DNA of 6,691 nt from NCBI GenBank assembly GCA_009916335.1, contig SAAR01000188.1:1-6691 (forward strand). The letters run 5' to 3'. Positions 1 through 6,091 of this stretch are shown here, piece after piece. A program made the translations under genes and the position numbers. This stretch comes from Erysipelotrichia bacterium (lineage in GTDB: Bacteria; Bacillota_I; Bacilli_A; Erysipelotrichales; Erysipelotrichaceae). The stretch's first letter is position 1, and each line of letters starts with the position of its first letter. The notes beneath the pieces are model-generated. The model was not told where the DNA came from. It made no database searches and saw only the letters and a program-made list of their open reading frames with translations.

Positions 1-32
1 AATTCAGGTGCTTCGCACATCATTATATTTTA

Positions 33-53
33 AAAATCTGATACAAAATCTGA
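33..53. repeat. Short direct repeat, AAAATCTGA x2, 12-base period
   Basis: AAAATCTGA occurs at 33-41 and 45-53, one helical turn apart, with a partial third copy (AAAATC) at 53-58. It lies in the 86 bases downstream of the PPTase gene, which otherwise holds no clear gene or terminator. One-turn spacing is seen in some operator sites, but the motif is AT-rich and may be accidental. Confidence 0.3.
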
Positions 54-86
54 AAATCCTTTTAAATCACTTTTTCATATCGAACT

Positions 87-611
87 TTACACTACCATTA
101 GACTATAGTTACATATTTCTTTTTTATGAGTACTGCAAAAAGCTATGATGAATTCACTAAAATGTATATAGTTCAAATTAGGTAATTCCATAGTCATCAC
201 ATCAAAAGAATCAAAAGGTATTTCCATACCTTTGCCTATCCATTTCACATATGATTCTTTCTTAGTCCATATTTCAATAAATCTTTCATCTTGTTTTTCC
301 TTATTGGAAAAGATATAATTTTGCTCGTTTACGGTAAAAAAACGCTTAACAATACGATGATTGACTTTTTTAATTCTCTCAATATCTACACCAATAGGTT
401 TATTTGATACTACACAAACAATTACGCCTTTTGTGTGAGATATATTATAGTGTATGTCTGGATAGTTTTTGAGATAAGGTTTGCCAAACTCATTCTTGCA
501 CATTACCAAACTATCCTGGTCTACACTCAAGTATTCGCTTAGAACCTTCTCAGCAAATACTTTAGAATGAGCTTTGGCATTCTCCATCTCAGATATAAAT
601 AATTTAACCAT
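87..611 (-). CDS. Sfp-type 4'-phosphopantetheinyl transferase
   Basis: The 174-residue product converts apo-ACP to holo-ACP using coenzyme A. Motifs in order: GKPYL (43-47); HYNISHTKG (54-62) for CoA binding; IGVDIERI (73-80) with Mg ligands Asp76 and Glu78; and the W-x-x-K-E-x-x-x-K signature (Trp115, Lys118, Glu119, Lys123). It is shorter than Bacillus Sfp (about 224 residues), with a reduced C-terminal part, but every motif is intact, so I call it full length and functional. It follows the ACP gene by 36 bases, and the natural reading is a dedicated activator of that ACP, which may be poorly served by the housekeeping AcpS. The ribosome binding site AGAGGTG (620-626) is 8 bases from ATG 611 and partly lies in a small hairpin. 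It is the last recognisable gene before the left edge. Confidence 0.93.
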   Translation of the reverse strand: MVKLFISEMENAKAHSKVFAEKVLSEYLSVDQDSLVMCKNEFGKPYLKNYPDIHYNISHTKGVIVCVVSNKPIGVDIERIKKVNHRIVKRFFTVNEQNYIFSNKEKQDERFIEIWTKKESYVKWIGKGMEIPFDSFDVMTMELPNLNYIHFSEFIIAFCSTHKKEICNYSLMVV

Positions 612-622
612 TGTGTTGACAC

Positions 623-642
623 CTCTCTATCATTCGAGAGAG
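623..642 (-). promoter_or_regulatory. Small hairpin overlapping the PPTase ribosome binding site
   Basis: Six-base arms CTCTCT (623-628) and AGAGAG (637-642) with an 8-base loop lie in the 36-base spacer between the ACP and PPTase genes. The arm nearest the PPTase gene overlaps its AGAGGTG ribosome binding site (620-626), so pairing could lower PPTase translation relative to ACP. The stem is short and low-complexity, so the regulatory reading is tentative. Confidence 0.3.
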
Positions 643-647
643 TTCTA

Positions 648-866
648 TTATTCCATAAAATCCAATATGTCCTTAACCGTTATAAAACCTTTGATTTGTT
701 CTCCAGTAAGCTTTTTCTCAAATTCATCATCCATTAATACGATTAATGATAATTTTGTCATAGAATCCCAATTTTCTAATTCTGAAAGACTCATATCTTC
801 TTTTAATTCTCCTTCTTCTAACTCAAAAGTTTCTTCCAATAATGCTAATTTTTCTTGTTTAGTCAT
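648..866 (-). CDS. Stand-alone acyl carrier protein
   Basis: This small acidic protein of 72 residues is probably a four-helix bundle. Ser35 in ENWDSMTKLSLI (31-42) is the expected phosphopantetheine attachment site at the start of helix II, followed by an acidic helix (MDDEFEKKL, 45-53) of the kind that docks ketosynthase and PPTase. The W-D-S-M context differs from the A-D-S-L of housekeeping fatty-acid ACP and resembles dedicated carrier proteins of secondary or surface-glycan pathways (inference). It would carry the malonyl, 3-oxoacyl and 3-hydroxyacyl intermediates made by the FabD, KAS III and SDR encoded just upstream. Translation starts at ATG 866 with AAAGGAG (876-882) 9 bases away, one of the best ribosome binding sites here and consistent with a carrier protein being needed in quantity. 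It is separated from fabD by 87 bases, the longest gap in the operon, which holds an inverted repeat. Confidence 0.93.
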   Translation of the reverse strand: MTKQEKLALLEETFELEEGELKEDMSLSELENWDSMTKLSLIVLMDDEFEKKLTGEQIKGFITVKDILDFME

Positions 867-897
867 AGTAAATCGCTCCTTTAATTTTATTATAATT

Positions 898-940
898 TTT
901 AAGTTAACTCTTCTTTATTTTCATCATGAGTAATCTTAAA
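898..940 (-). repeat. Imperfect inverted repeat between fabD and the ACP gene
   Basis: Two 13-base arms (898-910 and 928-940) are complementary at 11 positions and enclose a 17-base loop (911-927). It lies inside the 87-base gap between fabD and the ACP gene, the largest spacer of the operon. No U-run follows the stem in the direction of transcription, so it does not look like an intrinsic terminator. An mRNA-processing or stabilising hairpin that adjusts ACP level is possible. The stem is mostly A-T pairs, so chance in AT-rich DNA cannot be excluded. Confidence 0.4.
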
Positions 941-953
941 TAAAAACCATCCA

Positions 954-1901
954 TTAATCCTTTAATAGCTTCCTCACATTTTCCAATGCTTCTAAATCTC
1001 CTACTGACTCACTCTCTACTTCTATCTGTAAATTTGAAGCTACTGATTTTACAAAATTACTTAATGTAGTACCTGGACCTATTTCTATAAATCTTCTTAC
1101 ACCTTCTTTTAGTAATAGCTCTATAGACTGTTGCCACATTACTGAATTACTCACTTGCTTTATCAATGATCCTTTTATATCCTCTCTACTGGTAATGATT
1201 TTAGCATCAACATTATTTACTACAGGAATTTTTGGGTTATTAAAGATAATTTTGTCTAAGTCTTTTTTCAATAGTTCTCCTGCGGGCTTTAACATACTAC
1301 AATGAAATGGGGCACTAACGGGTAATGGTAATGCTTTTCTTGCACCCAGCTCTTTAGCCTTTTTCACGGCTTTTCTAATAGCATTTTTTTCACCGGAAAG
1401 AACAATTTGCTCATGGGTATTGTAATTTGCTATTTCTATTATTCCTTCTTCACTTGCGTAATCTATGATTTCTTTTACAGATTCGATAGATAAACCAACA
1501 ATAGCACCCATCTTACCTTGCCCTTTTGGCACTACTTGTTGCATATACATACCTCTATTTTGAACAAGTTTCACCGTCTCTGAAAATTCTAAGGTTCCTG
1601 CATTAATTAGTGCAGAATACTCTCCTAAACTCAAGCCAGCTGTATAATCGCATGTAAACCCTTCGTTCTGCAACACCTTTAAGATGGCTATTGAAGTGGT
1701 CAGAATAGCTGGCTGAGTATTCTCTGTAAGCATTAGATCTTCTTCTGGTCCTTCAAAACAAATCTTTGCTATGTCATATCCTAATTTATCGTTGGCTTCC
1801 TCAAAAGTTTGTTTTGCTATACCAAAGTTTTCATAAAAATCTTTTCCCATACCTACACACTGCGATCCTTGGCCAGGAAAAATAAATGCTGTTTTAAACA
1901 T
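954..1901 (-). CDS. fabD: Malonyl-CoA:ACP malonyltransferase (FabD family)
   Basis: The 315-residue protein transfers malonyl from CoA to holo-ACP. Visible residues: FPGQGSQ (8-14) forming the oxyanion side; GLSLGEYSA (89-97) with nucleophile Ser91; Arg116 in QNRG, which binds the malonyl carboxylate and marks it as a malonyl rather than acetyl loader; and His200 in APFH, the general base. The length fits FabD (about 310). The usual G-H-S-L-G here reads G-L-S-L-G, a change I recall as frequent in clostridial FabD and not a sign of inactivity. The start is the ATG at 1899-1901, with AGAGGTG (1910-1916) 8 bases before it. An upstream in-frame ATG at 1958 lies inside the SDR gene and adds 19 residues outside the fold. 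A copy inside this operon suggests a supply of malonyl-ACP to the local ACP. Whether the genome holds another fabD cannot be seen, so the symbol is by family only. Confidence 0.92.
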   Translation of the reverse strand: MFKTAFIFPGQGSQCVGMGKDFYENFGIAKQTFEEANDKLGYDIAKICFEGPEEDLMLTENTQPAILTTSIAILKVLQNEGFTCDYTAGLSLGEYSALINAGTLEFSETVKLVQNRGMYMQQVVPKGQGKMGAIVGLSIESVKEIIDYASEEGIIEIANYNTHEQIVLSGEKNAIRKAVKKAKELGARKALPLPVSAPFHCSMLKPAGELLKKDLDKIIFNNPKIPVVNNVDAKIITSREDIKGSLIKQVSNSVMWQQSIELLLKEGVRRFIEIGPGTTLSNFVKSVASNLQIEVESESVGDLEALENVRKLLKD

Positions 1902-1932
1902 TGTTTTATCACCTCTATTTCTTAAGATAATT

Positions 1933-2694
1933 TTATGAAGAGAGCCTACCACCATCAATTGGAATGCTTGTCCCTGTAATAAACTTCGACAAATCAGTTA
2001 ATAAATAGGCTATCATATTTGCTATATCAATTGGTTCACCCATACCTAAATACTGTCTCGCCATGATGTTTTTTGCATCTTCAGAATCTACAGATCTATC
2101 TAAAAAAGCCTCGAATATATCGGTTTTGATTAACCCTGGCATTACGCTATTGACTCTGATTTTTTTTGGCGCTAACTCTTTTGCCATGCATCTAATAGCA
2201 GCATCCATAGCTGCCTTAGATGCACAATAGGCTGTTTTACTTTGATTCCCTTGTACTGATGCTATTGAAGAAATACCAACAATACTCATATTCTCGTTAA
2301 AAAAACTCTTTTTTGTAATACATCTTGTGATTTCAACAAATGAATTGAAATTGATTTCCATTACTTCTCTCAAAAAATCAGGCTTCATCATTTTCAGAGG
2401 TCTAGTATTTCCTATTCCAGCAGAATGTACAAAACCATCAATTGCACCATTCTCTGAAACTATCTGTTTTATTAAACTCTCAATACCTTCAAGATTTTTT
2501 AGATCATAGCAGTAAAACTTATGTTTGTCTCCTTTAAGGTTTAATAGAACATCTTCTAACTTTTCTTTACTCCTTGCTACCATAACCAACTGAGCTCCCA
2601 ATTTACTAAGTAGTATAGCTGTTTCTTTACCTATTCCCGAGGAAGCACCAGTAATCAATACTCTCTTATTACTTAAACTCATTATATCTTTCAT
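1933..2694 (-). CDS. Short-chain dehydrogenase/reductase, FabG-like 3-oxoacyl-ACP reductase
   Basis: The 253-residue product is a classical SDR. It has the cofactor loop TGASSGIG (15-22), HSAG (90-93, family N-A-G), catalytic Asn115, Ser143, and Tyr156 with Lys160 in YCASK, spaced as in FabG. The C-terminal PIDGG (245-249) is also typical. Arg41 after the second strand favours NADP(H) over NAD(H), by family rule. FabG-type enzymes reduce 3-oxoacyl-ACP to 3-hydroxyacyl-ACP, exactly the step after the KAS III encoded just upstream, so that is the expected role. ATG 2694 is chosen because GGGAGGT (2702-2708) lies 7 bases upstream; the second ATG at codon 5 would be about 19 bases away. It sits 16 bases after the KAS III stop and 31 before fabD. 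SDRs are broad, so reduction of a keto-sugar remains a less likely alternative. Confidence 0.88.
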   Translation of the reverse strand: MKDIMSLSNKRVLITGASSGIGKETAILLSKLGAQLVMVARSKEKLEDVLLNLKGDKHKFYCYDLKNLEGIESLIKQIVSENGAIDGFVHSAGIGNTRPLKMMKPDFLREVMEINFNSFVEITRCITKKSFFNENMSIVGISSIASVQGNQSKTAYCASKAAMDAAIRCMAKELAPKKIRVNSVMPGLIKTDIFEAFLDRSVDSEDAKNIMARQYLGMGEPIDIANMIAYLLTDLSKFITGTSIPIDGGRLSS

Positions 2695-2710
2695 ATCACA
2701 TACCTCCCTC

Positions 2711-3805
2711 TTATAATTGATGTGGAGAATCTATAAAACCTTCAGAAAAATAATCATCTGTCTCGATTATTGGGAAAATATCGTCTATATTTATAACCGA
2801 TGAAAATACACCCCATGACAATCCAACACCAAAACCGCACATTAATGCATTAATCTTTTCTCCTGACTTATCTCCATAAGCATCGCATAAGGCGAGAGTA
2901 ATTGCAGGTGCTGATGTGTTTCCGTATCTATCTAGACAAAGAGGCATCTTATCCATAGGAATTTTTAATTTTTTTGAAATCTGTTTGTGAATAAACTTAT
3001 TTGCTTGATGCAGTGCAAAACAATCATAATTTTCTGTGCTTGTAGATGTGTATTCTAAAAAGTCCTTGATAGCTTTTGGTACATCAGATATCGTAAAATT
3101 AAAAACATCTGTACCATTCATATTTGTGTTATATAAGGTTCTCTCGTTTCCATCTGACCATATCATTGACTCTGTCGATGCATTGAGGTTTCTAAACCCA
3201 CCAGCTGGAGCAATGATTGCCTTATATCCATTTCCATCAGAACGAAGTAATCCATTTATGCTAGCACATCCTAGGTCTTTTTCTAATAGAATAGCACTAC
3301 CACCATCTCCAAAAAGCATAGCGGTAGATCGATCATTAGGATGAACAATTTTTGATATGGTCTCTGCAACTATGAGCAATGCTCTTTCAATATTCGAGCT
3401 TTGCATTAAAGATAGAATGGTCTGCATACCATATACAAAAGCAGAGCAGCCAAGATTAATATCATATGAAACACACTCTTTAGACAGCCCTAACCTTTTA
3501 TGGAGCACACATGCCGTTGCCGGTCTCCTATAATCTGGTGAATGAGATGCGAAAATTAAAGCTCCTATACTGTCAGTATCAACTTGTTTTTCTTTTATTA
3601 ACTTTTCTGCAGCTACATACCCTAAATCTGAAGCAGTTTGTTTTTCAGATGTTTTACGATACTGATTAATTCCTGTCATTTTTTTAAACTTATTAACAGT
3701 TTCTTCTCCAAATTTAGGAATAAAACTATCAACTTCCACTATCTTTGTTGGTACTGCACTAGCAATTCCGGATATCTTTATATCGTTAAATTTAAAATAT
3801 GGCAT
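2711..3805 (-). CDS. 3-oxoacyl-ACP synthase III (KAS III, FabH-like)
   Basis: The 364-residue product is a thiolase-fold KAS III. The Cys-His-Asn triad is intact: Cys120 in DINLGCSAFVYG, His266 in FALHQAN, Asn296 in RYGNTSAP. The FabH C-terminal signature GFGVGLSWG (324-332) is present, followed by about 32 further residues, several acidic, that standard FabH (about 317 residues) lacks. KAS III condenses an acyl-CoA starter with malonyl-ACP, releasing CO2 and giving 3-oxoacyl-ACP. The L-G-C context of the cysteine, rather than the A-A-C of housekeeping FabH, suggests a specialised paralogue; this is inference from remembered family patterns. The ribosome binding site is AGGAGA at 3812-3817, 6 bases before ATG. 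The gene lies 14 bases after the MBL gene and 16 before the SDR. With no FabF-type elongating synthase nearby, it probably performs a single condensation. The starter (acetyl or a larger or branched acyl) cannot be told from sequence. Confidence 0.92.
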   Translation of the reverse strand: MPYFKFNDIKISGIASAVPTKIVEVDSFIPKFGEETVNKFKKMTGINQYRKTSEKQTASDLGYVAAEKLIKEKQVDTDSIGALIFASHSPDYRRPATACVLHKRLGLSKECVSYDINLGCSAFVYGMQTILSLMQSSNIERALLIVAETISKIVHPNDRSTAMLFGDGGSAILLEKDLGCASINGLLRSDGNGYKAIIAPAGGFRNLNASTESMIWSDGNERTLYNTNMNGTDVFNFTISDVPKAIKDFLEYTSTSTENYDCFALHQANKFIHKQISKKLKIPMDKMPLCLDRYGNTSAPAITLALCDAYGDKSGEKINALMCGFGVGLSWGVFSSVINIDDIFPIIETDDYFSEGFIDSPHQL

Positions 3806-3819
3806 ATTTAATCTCCTCT

Positions 3820-4482
3820 CTAATCGTTTAATTTGTTTACTCTATCCTCTAGCAAAAAATCTTCAAAATGTCCTGGGTATACCCTTATACCTAGCGATAA
3901 CTGTTTTAAGAATTTCAGTGTATACTCGGTATATGCTTTTCGACTACCTCCACTGAGTCGTGTCACTGTTGGGTAATCTCTCAATAATGAATCTCCTGAA
4001 AACAACTGCTGATTATCAATCAATATACATATACTCCCTTTTGAATGACCAGGAGTTGATATTAAATCAATTGTGTGACCAAACCATTCCATCTTCATGC
4101 GTTTTTCAAACGTAATGTCGGCGGCACATGAGTATGGTTCAATTTTATAAAAATCTTTGCTTCCATTGTCAGAAGGAATAATATCTACTAAAACATCAAA
4201 ATATTTTGATAGGTTTTTACTTGGGTTTTTAATTGCATCTGCACATTCTTCATGACAAACTACTTTACAATCAAACATCTCTTTTAACCAATTTACACCA
4301 CTAATATGATCGTAATGCTCATGGGTTAATATAATGTAGTCAACTAATAATGAATTATCTTTGATGTAAAGTAAAGCTTCTTCTGAGATACAGGGGTCGA
4401 TAATAAGTGCTTTATTATTGCGTATTATAATGTACATGTTTGAAAATAACAAACTAGAAAAAAACCTGTTAATTGTTAACAT
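3820..4482 (-). CDS. Metallo-beta-lactamase-fold hydrolase (glyoxalase II-like)
   Basis: The 220-residue soluble protein has a complete set of MBL metal ligands: THEHYDH (His54, His56, Asp58, His59), TPGHS (His146), FSGDS (Asp164) and YPGH (His205). A two-metal hydrolase centre is therefore expected, and the spacing resembles the glyoxalase II/thioester hydrolase group more than true beta-lactamases. No signal peptide or membrane span is seen. The first residues (MLTINRFF, then a Ser-Asn-x-Tyr stretch) match the normal N-terminal strand of the family, so ATG 4482 is kept although its Shine-Dalgarno (AAGG, about 4493-4496) is weak. That ATG overlaps the TAA of the NeuD-like gene (TAATG), which fits translational coupling. 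In an operon carrying an ACP and a ketosynthase, hydrolysis of an acyl thioester, either releasing product from ACP or clearing misprimed chains, is a reasonable guess. The substrate is not visible, and general detoxification remains possible. Confidence 0.85.
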   Translation of the reverse strand: MLTINRFFSSLLFSNMYIIIRNNKALIIDPCISEEALLYIKDNSLLVDYIILTHEHYDHISGVNWLKEMFDCKVVCHEECADAIKNPSKNLSKYFDVLVDIIPSDNGSKDFYKIEPYSCAADITFEKRMKMEWFGHTIDLISTPGHSKGSICILIDNQQLFSGDSLLRDYPTVTRLSGGSRKAYTEYTLKFLKQLSLGIRVYPGHFEDFLLEDRVNKLND

Positions 4483-4484
4483 TA
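4480..4484 (-). promoter_or_regulatory. TAATG stop/start overlap (translational coupling)
   Basis: The TAA stop of the NeuD-like gene and the ATG of the MBL hydrolase share one base. Because the MBL gene has only a weak ribosome binding site, terminating ribosomes probably re-initiate here, tying the two products to each other in amount. Confidence 0.75.
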
Positions 4485-5105
4485 AAAATCAACCTTTTTT
4501 GCGGGGTTGCCAAATACCTTTGTACTAGATTTTACATTCCTAATTACAACACTACCAGCACCTATATATGCATCATCTCCGACAGTAATATTATTCAAGA
4601 TAACCGCATGACTCGCTACAAAAACTCTCTTGCCAATTTTTGCACTTGTGACATTAGCATACCCTGTTGTAGTAGAATAGTCGCCAATAACTGCACCACC
4701 TCCAATCATTGACCCCATTATGCTAACAAAACTTCCCAGTTGTGCATTTGGCGATACCGTACCATAAATATAACAACCTTCTCCACAAGTTACAAATTCA
4801 CCAATGTTTGACTTTGGATGAATTATTGTTTCAAATTTTGCTCCCTTTTTCTTTAACAGATTAACAACTTTTTCTTTATCTTTTGGCTGGGCTATACCAC
4901 ACACAAATACATCATTCTCCTGTGGTAAATAGTCAACTATAGTATCAATAATCAAGTAGTCACATTCTACTCCATTTAACACATCTAGATCATCACTTAA
5001 AAAGCCCTTTATGTTCCACCTTTTTTCAATTCTGTTGATTTTCTTTATTGCGTCAAGTCGTTCGCGACCTGTAGGACCAGCCCCTACAATTATTAAATCC
5101 TTCAC
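4482..5105 (-). CDS. NeuD/PglD-like hexapeptide-repeat (sugar) acyltransferase, altered active site
   Basis: The 207-residue product matches the NeuD/PglD family in layout. It has an N-terminal Rossmann-like segment MKDLIIVGAGPTGRE (1-15), which in PglD binds the nucleotide sugar, then a C-terminal left-handed beta-helix built of isoleucine/valine-Gly hexapeptides from about residue 100, ending in IGAGSVV (181-187) and the family's closing G-N-P-A-K (199-203). Known members move an acetyl group from acetyl-CoA to sialic acid or to the 4-amino group of a UDP-amino-sugar. The catalytic His followed by Asp/Glu, expected before IGD in the helix, is replaced by Gly136-Gly137 (IGGGAVIGD). A His at 166 sits in a later coil. 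The start is set by AGGAGG at 5114-5119: it is 8 bases from GTG 5105 but only 2 from the in-frame GTG 5111, so 5105 is chosen. The stop overlaps the next ATG as TAATG. It is a likely N- or O-acyltransferase, but activity is uncertain. Confidence 0.8.
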   Translation of the reverse strand: MKDLIIVGAGPTGRERLDAIKKINRIEKRWNIKGFLSDDLDVLNGVECDYLIIDTIVDYLPQENDVFVCGIAQPKDKEKVVNLLKKKGAKFETIIHPKSNIGEFVTCGEGCYIYGTVSPNAQLGSFVSIMGSMIGGGAVIGDYSTTTGYANVTSAKIGKRVFVASHAVILNNITVGDDAYIGAGSVVIRNVKSSTKVFGNPAKKVDF

Positions 5106-5119
5106 ATCCACAACCTCCT
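5105..5119 (-). promoter_or_regulatory. Ribosome binding site deciding the GTG start of the NeuD-like gene
   Basis: A perfect AGGAGG sits at 5114-5119. Two in-frame GTG codons follow: GTG 5111 is only 2 bases away, too close for normal initiation, whereas GTG 5105 is 8 bases away. The shorter form also starts MKDLIIVGAG, the usual opening of the family. No in-frame ATG is available near this site. Confidence 0.7.
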
Positions 5120-5123
5120 TGTC

Positions 5124-6083
5124 TTAGTACATGTAACTAATGTTACATACATCTTTCACTATTTTATCCATATCTTCAACCCCATACCTCTGATCACAAG
5201 GTAATGGTAAAATGTTTGCTGCATAATCATATTCAATACTATCTTCATGATTTTCTTTTAATACATTTGGCCATAGAGTAGGAATATATATTTTCTTTTC
5301 AGCTAGCTTTTTTTTGATTTCAATACCATTTTCCACATAGAATGGATAAGCAAAAGGGCCATATGGCAACTTAATGTCCAAAATATTTCTATCTACTAAA
5401 CAATCATGAAGATATTCAAAGTTTCTATTTCTAGTTTCTATAACTTTTTCATAATCAACTGCCCCTAAAATATTTCTTGTAAGCTTTGACATGCTTTTAA
5501 TAGGTAGTTCTTTGAAAGCTTCATCATTTTTCTTGAATTCAATATAGTAACCTGATGCTTCCCCTTCAAACCTTCCAAGAATATGCTTCATTCGACAACT
5601 TGATTGATCTTCCTCTAATATTTCATCCAAAACAATATTAGTTGATAAATAAGCTCCATCCGGTACACCAAAGTACTTTCTGCAGGAATAAATTGTATCT
5701 ATATCTGAATCAGGTTTCTGAAAAAATGACTGAGTATTATCTAAAATGATATTCTTATATTCTTCCTTGAATTTCCTAATTACATCATTTATAATTTGAC
5801 CATAGTAATTAACTATATATAAATATTCATCTTCTTTTAATTTCTCTTCAAAAATAGGGAAAAAGTCTTTTCCAATATGATAATACTCAAAATTAATTCC
5901 ATATTTACTTAACATATCCGACACGGAGTTACATAAAAAATATGGTAAATATATTTTACTTATTTTCTTTGCCTTTACTAAGTATAATAATGCGTTACGC
6001 CCTGTATTAAGTTCCACTAAATTTTTATAATAAGGTTTATCAATCAATTGATCCAATTGAAAATATCCTCCGATTTCCCTCAT
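5124..6083 (-). CDS. DegT/DnrJ/EryC1/StrS-like PLP-dependent aminotransferase (short form)
   Basis: The 319-residue product resembles fold-type I PLP enzymes of the sugar aminotransferase family, which transfer an amino group (usually from Glu) to a keto-sugar. Visible features in order: an N-terminal NTGRNALLYL segment (26-35) like the family's S-G-R-x-A-L start; VNYYGQ (91-96); ILDNTQSFF (113-121), whose Asp115 should contact the pyridine nitrogen; and YSCRKYFGVPDGA (132-144), whose Lys136 is the probable Schiff-base lysine. The usual family motif after the lysine is G-E-G-G; here it is V-P-D-G, and the protein is shorter than the typical 360-400 residues, so it belongs to a divergent branch. 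ATG at 6083 is preferred over the adjacent in-frame TTG at 6086 because AGGTGA (6088-6093) is better spaced for it. It follows the ATP-grasp gene by 8 bases and precedes the NeuD-like gene by 18, as expected for an amine-making enzyme feeding an N-acyltransferase. The substrate is unknown. Confidence 0.75.
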   Translation of the reverse strand: MREIGGYFQLDQLIDKPYYKNLVELNTGRNALLYLVKAKKISKIYLPYFLCNSVSDMLSKYGINFEYYHIGKDFFPIFEEKLKEDEYLYIVNYYGQIINDVIRKFKEEYKNIILDNTQSFFQKPDSDIDTIYSCRKYFGVPDGAYLSTNIVLDEILEEDQSSCRMKHILGRFEGEASGYYIEFKKNDEAFKELPIKSMSKLTRNILGAVDYEKVIETRNRNFEYLHDCLVDRNILDIKLPYGPFAYPFYVENGIEIKKKLAEKKIYIPTLWPNVLKENHEDSIEYDYAANILPLPCDQRYGVEDMDKIVKDVCNISYMY

Positions 6084-6091
6084 CAAATCAC

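Noticed and set aside
8..18. Perfect GTGC-TTC-GCAC mini-hairpin near the left edge, considered as the operon terminator
   Set aside because: The stem is only four base pairs, the minus-strand sequence that follows (CCTGAATT) has no U-run, and the window ends there.
1..23. Minus-strand ATGATG at 18-23 open to the window edge, considered as the start of the next gene
   Set aside because: No ribosome binding site lies close upstream and only a few codons are visible; cannot be supported.
574..933. Plus-strand open frame of 119 codons opposite the ACP gene and PPTase start
   Set aside because: It is low-complexity Ser/Asn/Ile-rich, has no family resemblance, and lies fully antisense to a clear ACP gene and its spacer; a shadow frame.
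1899..1958. Upstream ATG extending FabD by 19 residues into the SDR gene
   Set aside because: The downstream ATG at 1901 has a well-placed AGAGGTG and gives the normal FabD start just before FPGQGSQ.
2327..2509. Plus-strand open frame of 60 codons inside the SDR gene
   Set aside because: It is antisense to conserved SDR sequence, with no recognisable domain and no operon context on the plus strand.
3036..3344. Plus-strand open frame of 102 codons inside the KAS III gene
   Set aside because: It mirrors the conserved KAS III coding sequence and shows no domain or convincing ribosome binding site.
4473..4712. Plus-strand open frame of 79 codons opposite the NeuD-like gene
   Set aside because: Its composition is that of a reversed hexapeptide-repeat gene; no recognisable protein.
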